Positions 7,711 to 15,913 of a stretch of 41,667 nt of DNA are shown one piece after another (the stretch's first letter is position 1; each line of letters starts with the position of its first letter). A program made the position numbers and the translations under genes. The notes below the pieces were generated by a model that worked only from the letters and a program-made list of their open reading frames with translations, made no database searches and had not been told where the DNA came from. Where the stretch lies: the NCBI GenBank assembly GCA_019245115.1, contig JAFARZ010000408.1, positions 1-41,667 on the forward strand, given 5' to 3'. Source of the stretch: Streptosporangiaceae bacterium (GTDB taxonomy: Bacteria > Actinomycetota > Actinomycetes > Streptosporangiales > Streptosporangiaceae).

Positions 7711-8628
7711 GTGGGAGAATTGGCTGTCAGGTCCGCGCTGACGCTCGAGCCCATAGCCGGCCACATCGGCGCCGAGATCAGCGGCATCGACGCCGCCGGC
7801 TCCCTTGATGACATGGCCATCGCGGCGATCCGTGAGGCGCTGCTGAAGCACAAGGTGATCTTCCTGCGCGACCAGCGCCTCGACTACGACAGCCAGGTGG
7901 CATTCGCGCGACGGTTCGGCGAGCTGACCGTCGGGCATCCGATCTTCAAGGCGCCGACCGACCGCCGTGCCCTGCGGACGCTGGACTCCCGGGACGGCAC
8001 CCGGGCCAACCACTGGCACACCGACCTGACCTTCCTCGACCGGCCGCCCGCGTTCGCTTTCCTGTACGGAAAGGTCATCCCGCCCGTCGGTGGTGACACG
8101 ATCTGGGCGAACGCGGCCACCGGCTATGCTTACCTGCCCGGCGAGCTCCGCGAGCTGGCCGACCGGCTGCGCGTCGTGCACAGCAACGACTCCGACTACA
8201 CCGACGCCACGGTCGCCGCCCGGCTGGACTATATCGCAACGGTGTTCGAGGCCGAGCATCCCGCCGTCCGGGTGCACCCGGAGACCGGTGAGCCTTCCCT
8301 CCTGCTCGGCGGGTTCGCCCGTCGCATCGTCGGGTTCACGCCTCAGGCCTCCCGGGACCTGATCCAGGTCCTGCAAGATTACGCGACACGTCCGGAACAC
8401 ACGGTGCGCTGGCGCTGGCGCGCCGGTGACCTGGCAATCTGGGACAACCAGGCAACGCTGCACTATGCGATCTACGACTACGGTCCGGTCCACCGCCGGG
8501 TCGAACGCGTCACGATCGCCGGAAGCGTACCGGTGGGCCGCGACGGCCGTCCCGGCCGCGCGCTGAACGGCACCGCCGAGCACATCACCTCGCCATTATG
8601 CGTACCGGCAGCTGCGCCGGCCCGCTGA
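7711..8628 (+). CDS. TauD/TfdA-family 2-oxoglutarate dioxygenase
   Basis: A 305-residue Fe(II)/2-oxoglutarate dioxygenase. The start region LTLEPIAGHIGAEISGID is characteristic of TauD/TfdA. The iron-binding HxD is HTD in NHWHTDLTF (residue ~100). The distal histidine and the 2-oxoglutarate-binding arginine are in DLAIWDNQATLHYAIYDYG and HRRVERVTIAG. All three metal ligands are present, so it should be active, probably as a hydroxylase of a free or carrier-bound acid. The GTG at 7711 is preceded by AGGACG at good spacing; a TTG at 7720 is possible. The 3' end overlaps the convergent P450 gene by 44 bp. Confidence 0.88.
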   Translation: MGELAVRSALTLEPIAGHIGAEISGIDAAGSLDDMAIAAIREALLKHKVIFLRDQRLDYDSQVAFARRFGELTVGHPIFKAPTDRRALRTLDSRDGTRANHWHTDLTFLDRPPAFAFLYGKVIPPVGGDTIWANAATGYAYLPGELRELADRLRVVHSNDSDYTDATVAARLDYIATVFEAEHPAVRVHPETGEPSLLLGGFARRIVGFTPQASRDLIQVLQDYATRPEHTVRWRWRAGDLAIWDNQATLHYAIYDYGPVHRRVERVTIAGSVPVGRDGRPGRALNGTAEHITSPLCVPAAAPAR

Positions 8629-9769
8629 CCGCGATCGAGCGCACGGGTATGACCGGGCCAGCCAGCTCGATCTCGCGCGCCGTGTCGAGGAGCTCCGGCA
8701 ACAGCGCACCGAGCTGAAGCCGGGCGAGACTACCGCCGATACAGGCATGCTCGCCGGCGCCCAGAGCGACGTGCCGGTTCCGCTGGCGGCCGAGGTCAAA
8801 CCGGTCAGGGTCGGGGAAGGCGCTCTCGTCGCGGTTGGCCGAGGGCAGCCACAGGACGACGCGATCTCCCGCGGCGATGGACTGGCCGCCGAGCACGTGC
8901 GGGCCGGTGGTGGTGCGCATGCTGTGGGTGGCGCTGCTGGCCCATCGCAGGAGTTCCTCGATGGCGCTCGGGATCAGACGGCGATCCTCCCGCAACCGCT
9001 GCCACTGGTCCGGGTGCTCGAGGAGGGCCAGCATCCCGGTCGCCATCGAGAGCCCGGCGTTCTCCGTGGCGCCGACCAGGTTCTCGAAGTTGAGGAGGAT
9101 TTCCTCTTCGGTCAGCGGCGTCCCGTCGACCGCGCCGTGGGCCAGCAGCCCTGCCACGTCGTCGGTGGGGGCGACGCCCTTTCGCTGGCACATGAGATCG
9201 ATGAAGTAGTTCATGATCGGCAGATACGTGGTCAGCGACTTCTGCGCCTTGAACGCCTCATGCGTCCAGCGGTACACGCTCTCGAAGTCGCCCTCGGGCA
9301 TCCCCATGATGCGACAGATCGTGGAGATCGACAGCCGGGCCGCGACATCCTGCGCGAAGTCGCAGCTGCCCCGTTCGATCGCCGCGGTGACGGCGGCGCG
9401 TGCCTGCGCGCGCAGTACGCCCTGCATGGACCGGACAGCCCTGGCGTTGAACCGGGCCGCGATCAGCGAGCGGAGCTTGCGATGGCGCGGCGGGTCGGTA
9501 AGGGCGAGCGTCCGGCCGCCGCCGGGATCGTTGCCTAGACTGGCCGGCCGCAGCAGGACGCCATCCGCGGAGCTGAACTTCGCCGGGTCACCATAGACAG
9601 CGCGCACATCGTCGTACCGGGTTACCGACCAGAACCCGGGCAGCTCGGCGGGAGGATGCCAGTACACGGGCATGTCGCGCCGCATACGCCGCCACAGGCG
9701 ATGCCGGTCCCCGGCCGCGTGGAACTCCGGGCTGGCGAGCAGGGCCGGCTCCAGGGTCTCCACCGTCAT
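8585..9769 (-). CDS. Cytochrome P450
   Basis: A 394-residue bacterial P450. The ExxR motif of the K helix is EELLR. The heme loop is ALGAGEHACIGG, with the cysteine ligand at residue ~343; the usual phenylalanine of FGxGxHxCxG is leucine here. In the I helix, NLVGATENAGLSMATG replaces the common (A/G)GxETT, so the conserved threonine is asparagine. Its ATG overlaps the stop of the upstream NRPS gene (ATGA), which implies translational coupling and suggests it hydroxylates an amino acid bound to the NRPS T domain or the released peptide. A redox partner is not coded nearby. An upstream in-frame start at 9826 lies inside the NRPS gene and is unlikely. Confidence 0.92.
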   Translation of the reverse strand: MTVETLEPALLASPEFHAAGDRHRLWRRMRRDMPVYWHPPAELPGFWSVTRYDDVRAVYGDPAKFSSADGVLLRPASLGNDPGGGRTLALTDPPRHRKLRSLIAARFNARAVRSMQGVLRAQARAAVTAAIERGSCDFAQDVAARLSISTICRIMGMPEGDFESVYRWTHEAFKAQKSLTTYLPIMNYFIDLMCQRKGVAPTDDVAGLLAHGAVDGTPLTEEEILLNFENLVGATENAGLSMATGMLALLEHPDQWQRLREDRRLIPSAIEELLRWASSATHSMRTTTGPHVLGGQSIAAGDRVVLWLPSANRDESAFPDPDRFDLGRQRNRHVALGAGEHACIGGSLARLQLGALLPELLDTAREIELAGPVIPVRSIAVSGPAQLPVRIMAR

Positions 9770-12700
9770 AGGCTCGCTCCTTCGGACGCGAGAGCGGACA
9801 GGTGACCGCTGAGGCGATCCGCGCACTCACCAGCGACGACATCGGGAACCGCGTCGCGCCGGAATGAGACGACAAGGCGCAGCTCACCGGTGTCCTCGGG
9901 CCACAGCTCCGCGTGGAGTTCGAGCGGAAGGTCCAGGTACGGCTGCCTGATGAACCTGGTGCGCAGCCCGGTGAGGTCGAGCCTGGGCGGCGTGTTGTCC
10001 TGGAGCGCGAACAGCGTCTGGAACAACGGCGGGCGGGCGTTTCCCGGCCGGCGGGTACGGCGGAACAGGTCGGTGAGCGAGACGTCCTGGGCGGCGAGGG
10101 CCCGCGCGACGGTGCGCCCAGCTTCCCGGACGCCCGTCGAGCCGACGCTGAGTGCCGTGCCGCGCAGGCGAATGCAGAGCATGGTGATGTGGCATCCGAG
10201 CGCCTCGTCCAGCAGCGCGGTCTCGCGCCGCGCGACTGGAACCCCGACCGCGAAGTCGTCCTGCCCGGTCGCCTCGGCCAGGCTCCTGCCCCAGGCGGAC
10301 AGCAGTACTACGAAGGGCCTCACGCCCGATGCGCCGGCGAAGCTCTCGATACCCGCGACGACTTCGGGGCCCAATGTGTACTCCAGGTGTCCCGGAGGGC
10401 CGCCCGATGCCGTTCCGTGCCAGCGCAGATCCGGGATTCCCGCCAGCTCATCGATCAGATGGGCATGCCGGACAGCCACCTTGTCGTAGTGCGCGCCGAC
10501 ATCGTAAGCGGCCGACAATGACGGCGCCGCCGGGAGCGCCGCCCTCCCGGTGTCACGCGCCATGTTGTAGGCGGTCGTCAGATCCCGTGCGAGTACGGAC
10601 TCTGACCAGCCGTCGAACGCGATGTGGTGGAGCACGACCCCGAACAATGTCCTCTGTCCGTCTTCGACCGGGACCAGGGCGGCGCGCCAGACGATCCCAT
10701 CGACCGGCCACAGCTCGCTTGCCAGTTCGCGGCGTAGCGTCCGCACGGCCAGGTCGGTGGACGGTTGCGCGGGAAGCATCGCCACATCCGGCGGGGGCAC
10801 GTCCACCAGGCGGACGGCAGGTGCCGGGTCCGGCGCATACGCGGCGCGGAGCGGCTCGTGCCGCCGGTGCACGGCGGAGACGGCCGACTGGAGCGCGACG
10901 CGGTCGAGATCTCCGCGGATCTCCCAGGTCAGCACGCAGTGCGAGGTCAGATCCGACGGATCAGCGAGGTGCCGCATCAAGAACACCAGCTGCATCGGCG
11001 TCAACGGCACCGACCCACAGCCGGACACCAGCCCACCACCGGACACCGCTGGCGCGCCCTCCAGCGGAGCCGAGCTCAGCTGGCCGGCGAGGTCGCCCGC
11101 AGTCGGGTGCTCATAGAACCACGAGATCGGTACCCGGCGACGGAGCCGGGCCGCGAGTCTGGCGCAGACGCGCCCCGCACCGAGCGAACTACCGCCGGCC
11201 TCGAAGAACGAGACATCGGGGGGCATTGACGCGCGATCGAGGACCTGCGCGAACGTCCCGGCGACCAGGCGGACAAGCTCGTTCCGCGACCCGGCCGCAG
11301 GTCCTGAGGTGCCGCAAACTGCCGCGGGTCTCGAGGTGCCGCAACCGTCCGTGGACACGGCCGGATCGGTGTCCGGCAACAGGGCCAGCAACGTCCGCTC
11401 GTCGAGCTTTCCCTGCTCGGTCAGGGGCAGGGAATCGACGCTCACGACGGCGACCGGACGATGGTGGGCGACAAGCCCGGACCGCAACGCCGGCAGCGCA
11501 TTCTCCAGCGGGTCGCCCGGCCGCCGAGGGACGCAGAACGCGACCAGCCTGTCCGCCGCGCCAAGCGCGTCGCGGCGGGCCAGCACCCGGCATGCCCGCA
11601 CCGACGGCAGCAGCCGTTGCACCTGGCGCTCGACCTCAGCCGGCTCGACACGGTGACCACGGATCTTGAGCTGCCGGTCGGCGCGTCCGCGAAACCGGAG
11701 CAGCCCGTCCTCCCCCCACATGCCGAGGTCGGCGGTCCGGTAGATGCGAAGTCGCTCACCGTCCAGCTCGACATCGGGGAACTTCGCCGCGGTCAGCTCC
11801 GGGTCGCCCAGATAGCGGATCGCGAGCCCGTCACCGGCGACGCAGATCTCGCCGATCTCACCCACCTCGCACACGCGTGTCCCGTCGAGCACGAACACCC
11901 GGGTGCCGGGGACCGGCCGGCCCAGCGGGATCCCGTCGTCCCGGTCGCAATCGGCGGCCGAGATACGGTGTGTCGTGGCGAAGACGGTGGTCTCAACCGG
12001 CCCGTAGCCGTTGATTAGCGCGATCGCCGGATGAGCGCGGAGGAAGCGGTGCACGTGGACAGGTGAGAGCCGTTCACCGCCGATCATCACCTCGCTGACG
12101 CCGCGGAACGCGTCGATGTCCTCGTCCACCACCATGTTGAACAAGCTGCTGGTCAGCCACACGGTGCTGATCCCGTGGTCCGCGACGAGGTCGCGTAGCG
12201 ACTGGGCGGCGATGTATGGGTCGTCCAGCAGCACTGATGTGCCGCCGGAGAGCAGGGCGGACCACAGCTCCAGGGAGAACGCATCCCACGGCACGGGCGC
12301 GGCCAGCGGTATCACCGTATCGGCGTTGAATGACGCGAATGTCCCCGGCTGGAACAGGCGCGCAGTCGCCCGGTGCGGCGTCAGGACGCCCTTCGGGGTG
12401 CCCGTCGTGCCCGATGTCCAGAAGACACAACACGGATGCGAGCCATCGACGGCGACCGGCCGGAACGCCCCCGCCGACCGCACCGCAAACGAAGGCACCG
12501 CGGACGAAGGCACCGCAAACGAATGTGGCGTCCACTGGGCATCGATGCTCCCATCAATGCTCCCCGGTTCGGCCACCACCAGCGGCGCGTCGAGCCGCCG
12601 GATCATGTCCACGAGCCGGTCCCGCGGCCAGGATGGGTCCAGCAGCGAGTACGCGGCTCCTGTCTTCAGCATCGCGAGCAGCGCGGTGATCAGCCGTGTG

Positions 12701-12933
12701 CTTCGCGGCAGCACGATGGGCACCACGTGCGCGGGGCCGATGCCGGCGCCGCTGAGCAGGGACGCCCATTCGTCCGCGGTCTGGTCGAGCTCCGCATAGG
12801 TCACGGCCGTGTTACCCGAGCGGACGGCCGTGGCGCTGGGTCGCGATCGCGCGATGCGGGCGACCATCTGGTGCAGGCCTTCATCCCCAAGAGCAAACGG
12901 ACTGCCCGACATCCAGTCCCGGTCCGGTTTCAC
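9766..12933 (-). CDS. Non-ribosomal peptide synthetase, A-T-C
   Basis: A 1055-residue NRPS with unusual order A-T-C. The A domain (about 1-515) has A3 FWTSGTTGTPKG near residue 173, A5 NGYGPVETT near 308, GRADRQLKIRGHRVEPAEVE near 415 and the A10 lysine in LTEQGKLDER near 509. Reading the ten specificity positions by hand gives D A L W M G G V F K, closest to the valine-type code DAFWLGGTFK, so a branched aliphatic residue is inferred. The T domain has GGSSLG (phosphopantetheine serine ~582). The C domain (about 635-1055) has an intact HHxxxDG, LHHIAFDGWS, near 767. There is no upstream C domain, so this is a loading module. The GTG follows AGGGAG by six bases. It lies divergent to the HSL-type hydrolase gene. 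Confidence 0.92.
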   Translation of the reverse strand: MKPDRDWMSGSPFALGDEGLHQMVARIARSRPSATAVRSGNTAVTYAELDQTADEWASLLSGAGIGPAHVVPIVLPRSTRLITALLAMLKTGAAYSLLDPSWPRDRLVDMIRRLDAPLVVAEPGSIDGSIDAQWTPHSFAVPSSAVPSFAVRSAGAFRPVAVDGSHPCCVFWTSGTTGTPKGVLTPHRATARLFQPGTFASFNADTVIPLAAPVPWDAFSLELWSALLSGGTSVLLDDPYIAAQSLRDLVADHGISTVWLTSSLFNMVVDEDIDAFRGVSEVMIGGERLSPVHVHRFLRAHPAIALINGYGPVETTVFATTHRISAADCDRDDGIPLGRPVPGTRVFVLDGTRVCEVGEIGEICVAGDGLAIRYLGDPELTAAKFPDVELDGERLRIYRTADLGMWGEDGLLRFRGRADRQLKIRGHRVEPAEVERQVQRLLPSVRACRVLARRDALGAADRLVAFCVPRRPGDPLENALPALRSGLVAHHRPVAVVSVDSLPLTEQGKLDERTLLALLPDTDPAVSTDGCGTSRPAAVCGTSGPAAGSRNELVRLVAGTFAQVLDRASMPPDVSFFEAGGSSLGAGRVCARLAARLRRRVPISWFYEHPTAGDLAGQLSSAPLEGAPAVSGGGLVSGCGSVPLTPMQLVFLMRHLADPSDLTSHCVLTWEIRGDLDRVALQSAVSAVHRRHEPLRAAYAPDPAPAVRLVDVPPPDVAMLPAQPSTDLAVRTLRRELASELWPVDGIVWRAALVPVEDGQRTLFGVVLHHIAFDGWSESVLARDLTTAYNMARDTGRAALPAAPSLSAAYDVGAHYDKVAVRHAHLIDELAGIPDLRWHGTASGGPPGHLEYTLGPEVVAGIESFAGASGVRPFVVLLSAWGRSLAEATGQDDFAVGVPVARRETALLDEALGCHITMLCIRLRGTALSVGSTGVREAGRTVARALAAQDVSLTDLFRRTRRPGNARPPLFQTLFALQDNTPPRLDLTGLRTRFIRQPYLDLPLELHAELWPEDTGELRLVVSFRRDAVPDVVAGECADRLSGHLSALASEGASL
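12481..12524. repeat. Short tandem repeats inside the NRPS A domain
   Basis: About three copies of a 15-bp unit (plus-strand form GCACCGCAAACGAAG, with variation) run in tandem. They give the repeated SFAVPS-type residues between motifs A2 and A3. A 12-bp repeat next to them codes GSID twice. They stay in frame, so length variation here would be tolerated in a surface linker. Confidence 0.7.
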
Positions 12934-13002
12934 ATTCCACTCCCTATGAGCGAACGAATAGCCGACGGCGTGAACGATAAAGTCGTGAAGTGATAAAAAG
13001 GA

Positions 13003-13034
13003 CGGTAGCTTGCTACCGCACCTAATTGCTACCA
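13003..13034. promoter_or_regulatory. Inverted/direct repeat operator candidate, NRPS / hydrolase promoter
   Basis: CGGTAGC (13003-13009), two bases, then GCTACCG (13012-13018) form a 16-bp inverted repeat. The half site TTGCTACC recurs at 13026-13033, 15-16 bp further on. It sits in the 131-bp spacer between the divergent NRPS gene (start 12933) and hydrolase gene (start 13065). The geometry fits a dimeric repressor or activator site. The regulator is not in the window. Confidence 0.5.
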
Positions 13035-13064
13035 AGGCATCGGCGGTCGAATCAGGAGTTGACA

Positions 13065-14078
13065 TTGACTGAAATCGTCTCCTCATATTGCGAAGGCCCA
13101 CCGCCTCCGCTCGATCCAGAATTGTCGGTGCCGTTGCGTGCGATCCTCGATGAGATGCCGATGCCGTTGACGCCTGAACTGATCCCGGACCGGCGGGCGC
13201 GTACCGCTTCGGGAACACTCTCCGACGAAGCCATCAGGCGCGGTGGCGCCTTCGAGTTCGAGGAGCGGCTCATTCCGGGGCCGGCCGGAGCGCCCGACGT
13301 GCCGCTGATCATCTGCCGGCCCACGGCTACGCCAGGACCGCATCCGTGCGTCTACAACACCCATGGCGGCGGAATGGTGGCTGGGAACCATCGGACGATC
13401 GAGCTGGCGCGCGAACTCGGCCGGGCCGGGGAACTGGGGCTCGCCGTGGCGGCGATCGATTACCGGCTCGCTCCCGAGCATCCCGACCCAGCGCCGGTCG
13501 AGGACTGCTACGCGGGCCTGGTCTGGCTGTCCGAGCACGCCGCCGGACTCGGAATAGCCGGTGACCAGATTGTCATCAGCGGAAACAGCGCCGGCGGCTG
13601 CCTGGCCGCTGGCACCGCCCTGCTCGCCCGCGACCGGGGCGGCCCTCGCCTGATCGGCCAGATGCTTCAGTGCCCGATGCTCGACGATCGCTGCCAGACC
13701 CCCTCGATAACGCAACTGGAACGCGCGGGGCTGTGGGACGGCCGGTCGAATCTCGCCGGCTGGACCGCGCTGCTTGGCGACCGGCGCGGAAGCGGCGACG
13801 TTAGCTGCTACGCGGCGCCAGCGCGGGAGGCTGACGTTTCCGGCCTCCCGCCCCTGTTCCTGGACGTCGGCTCGGTGGAAGCACTGCGAGACGAGACCGT
13901 TGCCTATGCGACCCGTATCTGGCAGGCCGGCGGCCAGGCCGAGTTGCATGTCTGGTCCGGCGCGTTCCACAGCTTCGACGAGTGGGTGCCGGACGCGATC
14001 GTGTCACGAACGGCGGACGCCGCGCGTGTCGCCTGGCTGCGGCGCCTGCTCGGCGCGCCCCGCGACGATGACCGGTGA
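13065..14078 (+). CDS. Alpha/beta hydrolase, hormone-sensitive-lipase family
   Basis: A 337-residue esterase/lipase of the HSL (family IV) type. The oxyanion-hole motif is HGGGM, followed by GNHRTIELARELGRAG and AIDYRLAPEHPDPAPVEDC. The nucleophile is the serine in GNSAGG (GxSxG), the acid probably the Asp in LFLDVGSVEALRDE, and the histidine in SGAFHSFDEW. It probably hydrolyses or transfers an ester or lactone of an intermediate, or acts as a resistance/activation esterase. TTG at 13065 is preferred: AGGAG lies exactly six bases upstream and no ATG precedes the conserved N-terminal cap. Its stop overlaps the start of the next SDR gene by 11 bp, so the two are co-translated. Confidence 0.88.
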   Translation: MTEIVSSYCEGPPPPLDPELSVPLRAILDEMPMPLTPELIPDRRARTASGTLSDEAIRRGGAFEFEERLIPGPAGAPDVPLIICRPTATPGPHPCVYNTHGGGMVAGNHRTIELARELGRAGELGLAVAAIDYRLAPEHPDPAPVEDCYAGLVWLSEHAAGLGIAGDQIVISGNSAGGCLAAGTALLARDRGGPRLIGQMLQCPMLDDRCQTPSITQLERAGLWDGRSNLAGWTALLGDRRGSGDVSCYAAPAREADVSGLPPLFLDVGSVEALRDETVAYATRIWQAGGQAELHVWSGAFHSFDEWVPDAIVSRTADAARVAWLRRLLGAPRDDDR

Positions 14079-14808
14079 TAAGGCGCTGGCCCTGGTGACG
14101 GGGGCCAACAAAGGCATCGGAAAAGAGACGGCACGGCAGCTCGCGCGGTGCGGCTTGGCGGTACTGCTGGGCAGCCGCGATCCGGACCGCGGCCGTGACG
14201 CCGCACTGGATCTCGCCGGCGATGGCGTCGAGGTCACTCCGGTACAGCTGGACGTCACGGATATGGCCAGTGTCACGACGCTGGAGAAGCGGCTGCGCGC
14301 CGATCATGGGCGCCTCGACGTTCTCGTGAACAACGCGGGTGTCTTCGTCGGCGCGAGCGCGGCCGGCACCACGGCCGCGCATATGCGCTCCGTTTTCGAG
14401 ACGAACGTCTTCGGCGTCGTGACACTCATCCACACCTTGCTGCCGTTGCTGGGCCAGGCGCGCGCGCCGCGGATCGTCAACGTCTCCAGCACCACCGGAT
14501 CGCTGGCACTGACAGCTGGCGGCGCCGGCATACCGGGTGATGACTCACGCCGGATGGCGTACTGTGCCGCGAAGGCCGCGGTCAATATGCTCACCATCCA
14601 CTACGCCAAGGCATTCGCCGCCGATCCCGGGCTCGCGCACATAAAAATCAATTCCGCCACGCCCGGTTACACCGCGACCGATATGAACGACTTCCAGGGC
14701 ACACGAACCGTCGCCGAAGCCGCGCGCGTCATCGTCGGGCTCGCGACATTGCCCGACGACGGCCCGAGCGGCGGATTCTTCAGCGATCAAGGTCCGGTCG
14801 CCTGGTAG
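14068..14808 (+). CDS. Short-chain dehydrogenase/reductase
   Basis: A 246-residue classical SDR. It has TGANKGIGKETARQL (cofactor), LDVTDMASV, NNAGVFVG, a catalytic Ser in IVNVSSTTGS, and YCAAK as YxxxK. It resembles carbonyl-reductase-like SDRs that act with NADPH. The likely role is reduction of a ketone in the assembly-line product. The ATG at 14068 lies inside the end of the hydrolase gene (11-bp overlap). The 3' end overlaps the convergent TauD-type gene by 29 bp. Confidence 0.9.
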   Translation: MTGDKALALVTGANKGIGKETARQLARCGLAVLLGSRDPDRGRDAALDLAGDGVEVTPVQLDVTDMASVTTLEKRLRADHGRLDVLVNNAGVFVGASAAGTTAAHMRSVFETNVFGVVTLIHTLLPLLGQARAPRIVNVSSTTGSLALTAGGAGIPGDDSRRMAYCAAKAAVNMLTIHYAKAFAADPGLAHIKINSATPGYTATDMNDFQGTRTVAEAARVIVGLATLPDDGPSGGFFSDQGPVAW

Positions 14809-15688
14809 GTCGCGGATGTTCCAGGTGCAGGCTGCGATACAGGCAGCGGTGGCGGGCCGGCGAATCCCGGTAGGCGGTCCGCCCGTGCGAGATACGCGTG
14901 TTGTCGAGGATGATGGCCTCGCCCGGGCCTAGCGCGAGCCGCCGGTAGTAAGGGCTGCCGGGCCGGCTCGCGTCGTCCAGGAACTCGATGCCGCGGCGCA
15001 GGTCCGCCGGTTCGACGACGTCCGGTACGACCCACTCATCGGTATCGGTAACGGAATAGCCGCAGACAAGCTGACCGTCCTGGACGGTGAACGCCGGTCC
15101 GGCGTTCTCGTCGACGCACTCGTTGATGTTCGCACGCCGCACGAGTACGCCGGGGGTCGCGAGCGCGAGAGCCGCCGGCAGGTCTTCGTCGACGAGCTGG
15201 GCATACGCGGCCGATGAGTTGAACAGCGTCGTGTCGCCGCCCTCGGCCGCCGGAGACTCGCAGAAGAGCATGCCCGTCTTGATGAAGCCGATCTCCTGAA
15301 GCGTTCCGTCGCAGTGCAGACGCTGCTCCTGGGTACGGCCGAATGAGGGATGCTCGGCATCCACGGTGCCGGAGTTCAGCGCTGCCGATATGCGAGTCAC
15401 TTTCGGCATACTGTGGCCGTTCATCGTGTAAAGGGGCGGCAGGAACGGCTCATCCATTCCCAGCGCTTCCGCCAATGACACCAGAGTGTCGGGACTGGCT
15501 GTCTCAGAATCCAGCCGTATGATCGCACTCCCGTGCCGCACATAGCGACCCATGATTTCCCGGGCCTCATTGAGGCCGAGGTTCGAAATCTTGCCAAGCC
15601 GCACTGGCTCGTCGGGCATATTCTCGATCGTCAGCATGACCGATGAAGCCGCTGCGAGCAACTGGCGGGCGGCGACGGTCCCGAGCAT
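14780..15688 (-). CDS. TauD/TfdA-family 2-oxoglutarate dioxygenase, second copy
   Basis: A 302-residue Fe(II)/2-oxoglutarate dioxygenase. The iron site HxD is HCD in EQRLHCDGTLQEIG. The distal histidine is in ISHGRTAYRDSPARH, with an arginine (RHRCLYRSLHLEH) for 2-oxoglutarate. AEGGDTTLFNSSAAYAQL is the usual TauD core segment after the HxD. The proteins most like this in NRPS clusters hydroxylate amino acids; the substrate here is unknown. ATG at 15688 follows GGAG by six bases and was preferred over the GTG at 15700. The gene is divergent from the PKS gene, sharing its promoter region. Confidence 0.87.
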   Translation of the reverse strand: MLGTVAARQLLAAASSVMLTIENMPDEPVRLGKISNLGLNEAREIMGRYVRHGSAIIRLDSETASPDTLVSLAEALGMDEPFLPPLYTMNGHSMPKVTRISAALNSGTVDAEHPSFGRTQEQRLHCDGTLQEIGFIKTGMLFCESPAAEGGDTTLFNSSAAYAQLVDEDLPAALALATPGVLVRRANINECVDENAGPAFTVQDGQLVCGYSVTDTDEWVVPDVVEPADLRRGIEFLDDASRPGSPYYRRLALGPGEAIILDNTRISHGRTAYRDSPARHRCLYRSLHLEHPRPTRRPDLDR

Positions 15689-15792
15689 AGTAATCTCCAC
15701 TCTGCGCTCGTTCTCTTGTCATGTTCCGCTGAACCCGCGATCTCATAACACGACACCGTGACTTAAATCAGCTATACAGCATTATGTTTGCG

Positions 15793-15859
15793 TAAGCCAA
15801 GGACTCGGTAAGCCAGCCGCCGTCGTGGCTTAAAAGGCATCGCTCACCTGGCTTTGATA
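15793..15859. promoter_or_regulatory. TAAGCCA repeat array in TauD / PKS divergent promoter
   Basis: TAAGCCA occurs at 15793-15799 and 15809-15815. Its inverse TGGCTTA occurs at 15826-15832, and a near copy TGGCTTT follows at about 15853. Starts are about 16-17 bp apart. The 225-bp spacer (15689-15913) has no gene, is less GC-rich than its surroundings, and separates two divergent biosynthetic genes. This looks like a multi-site operator. Confidence 0.5.
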
Positions 15860-15913
15860 TCCCGTCCAGTGCCACAATCTGGATAATCCCCGAGACCAGC
15901 AAAGCATGGTGAA

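Noticed and set aside
10329..11669. Long plus-strand open frame (446 codons) opposite NRPS-1
   Set aside because: Arg/Pro/Ser-rich translation without motifs, antisense to well-conserved NRPS domains; a GC-rich shadow frame.
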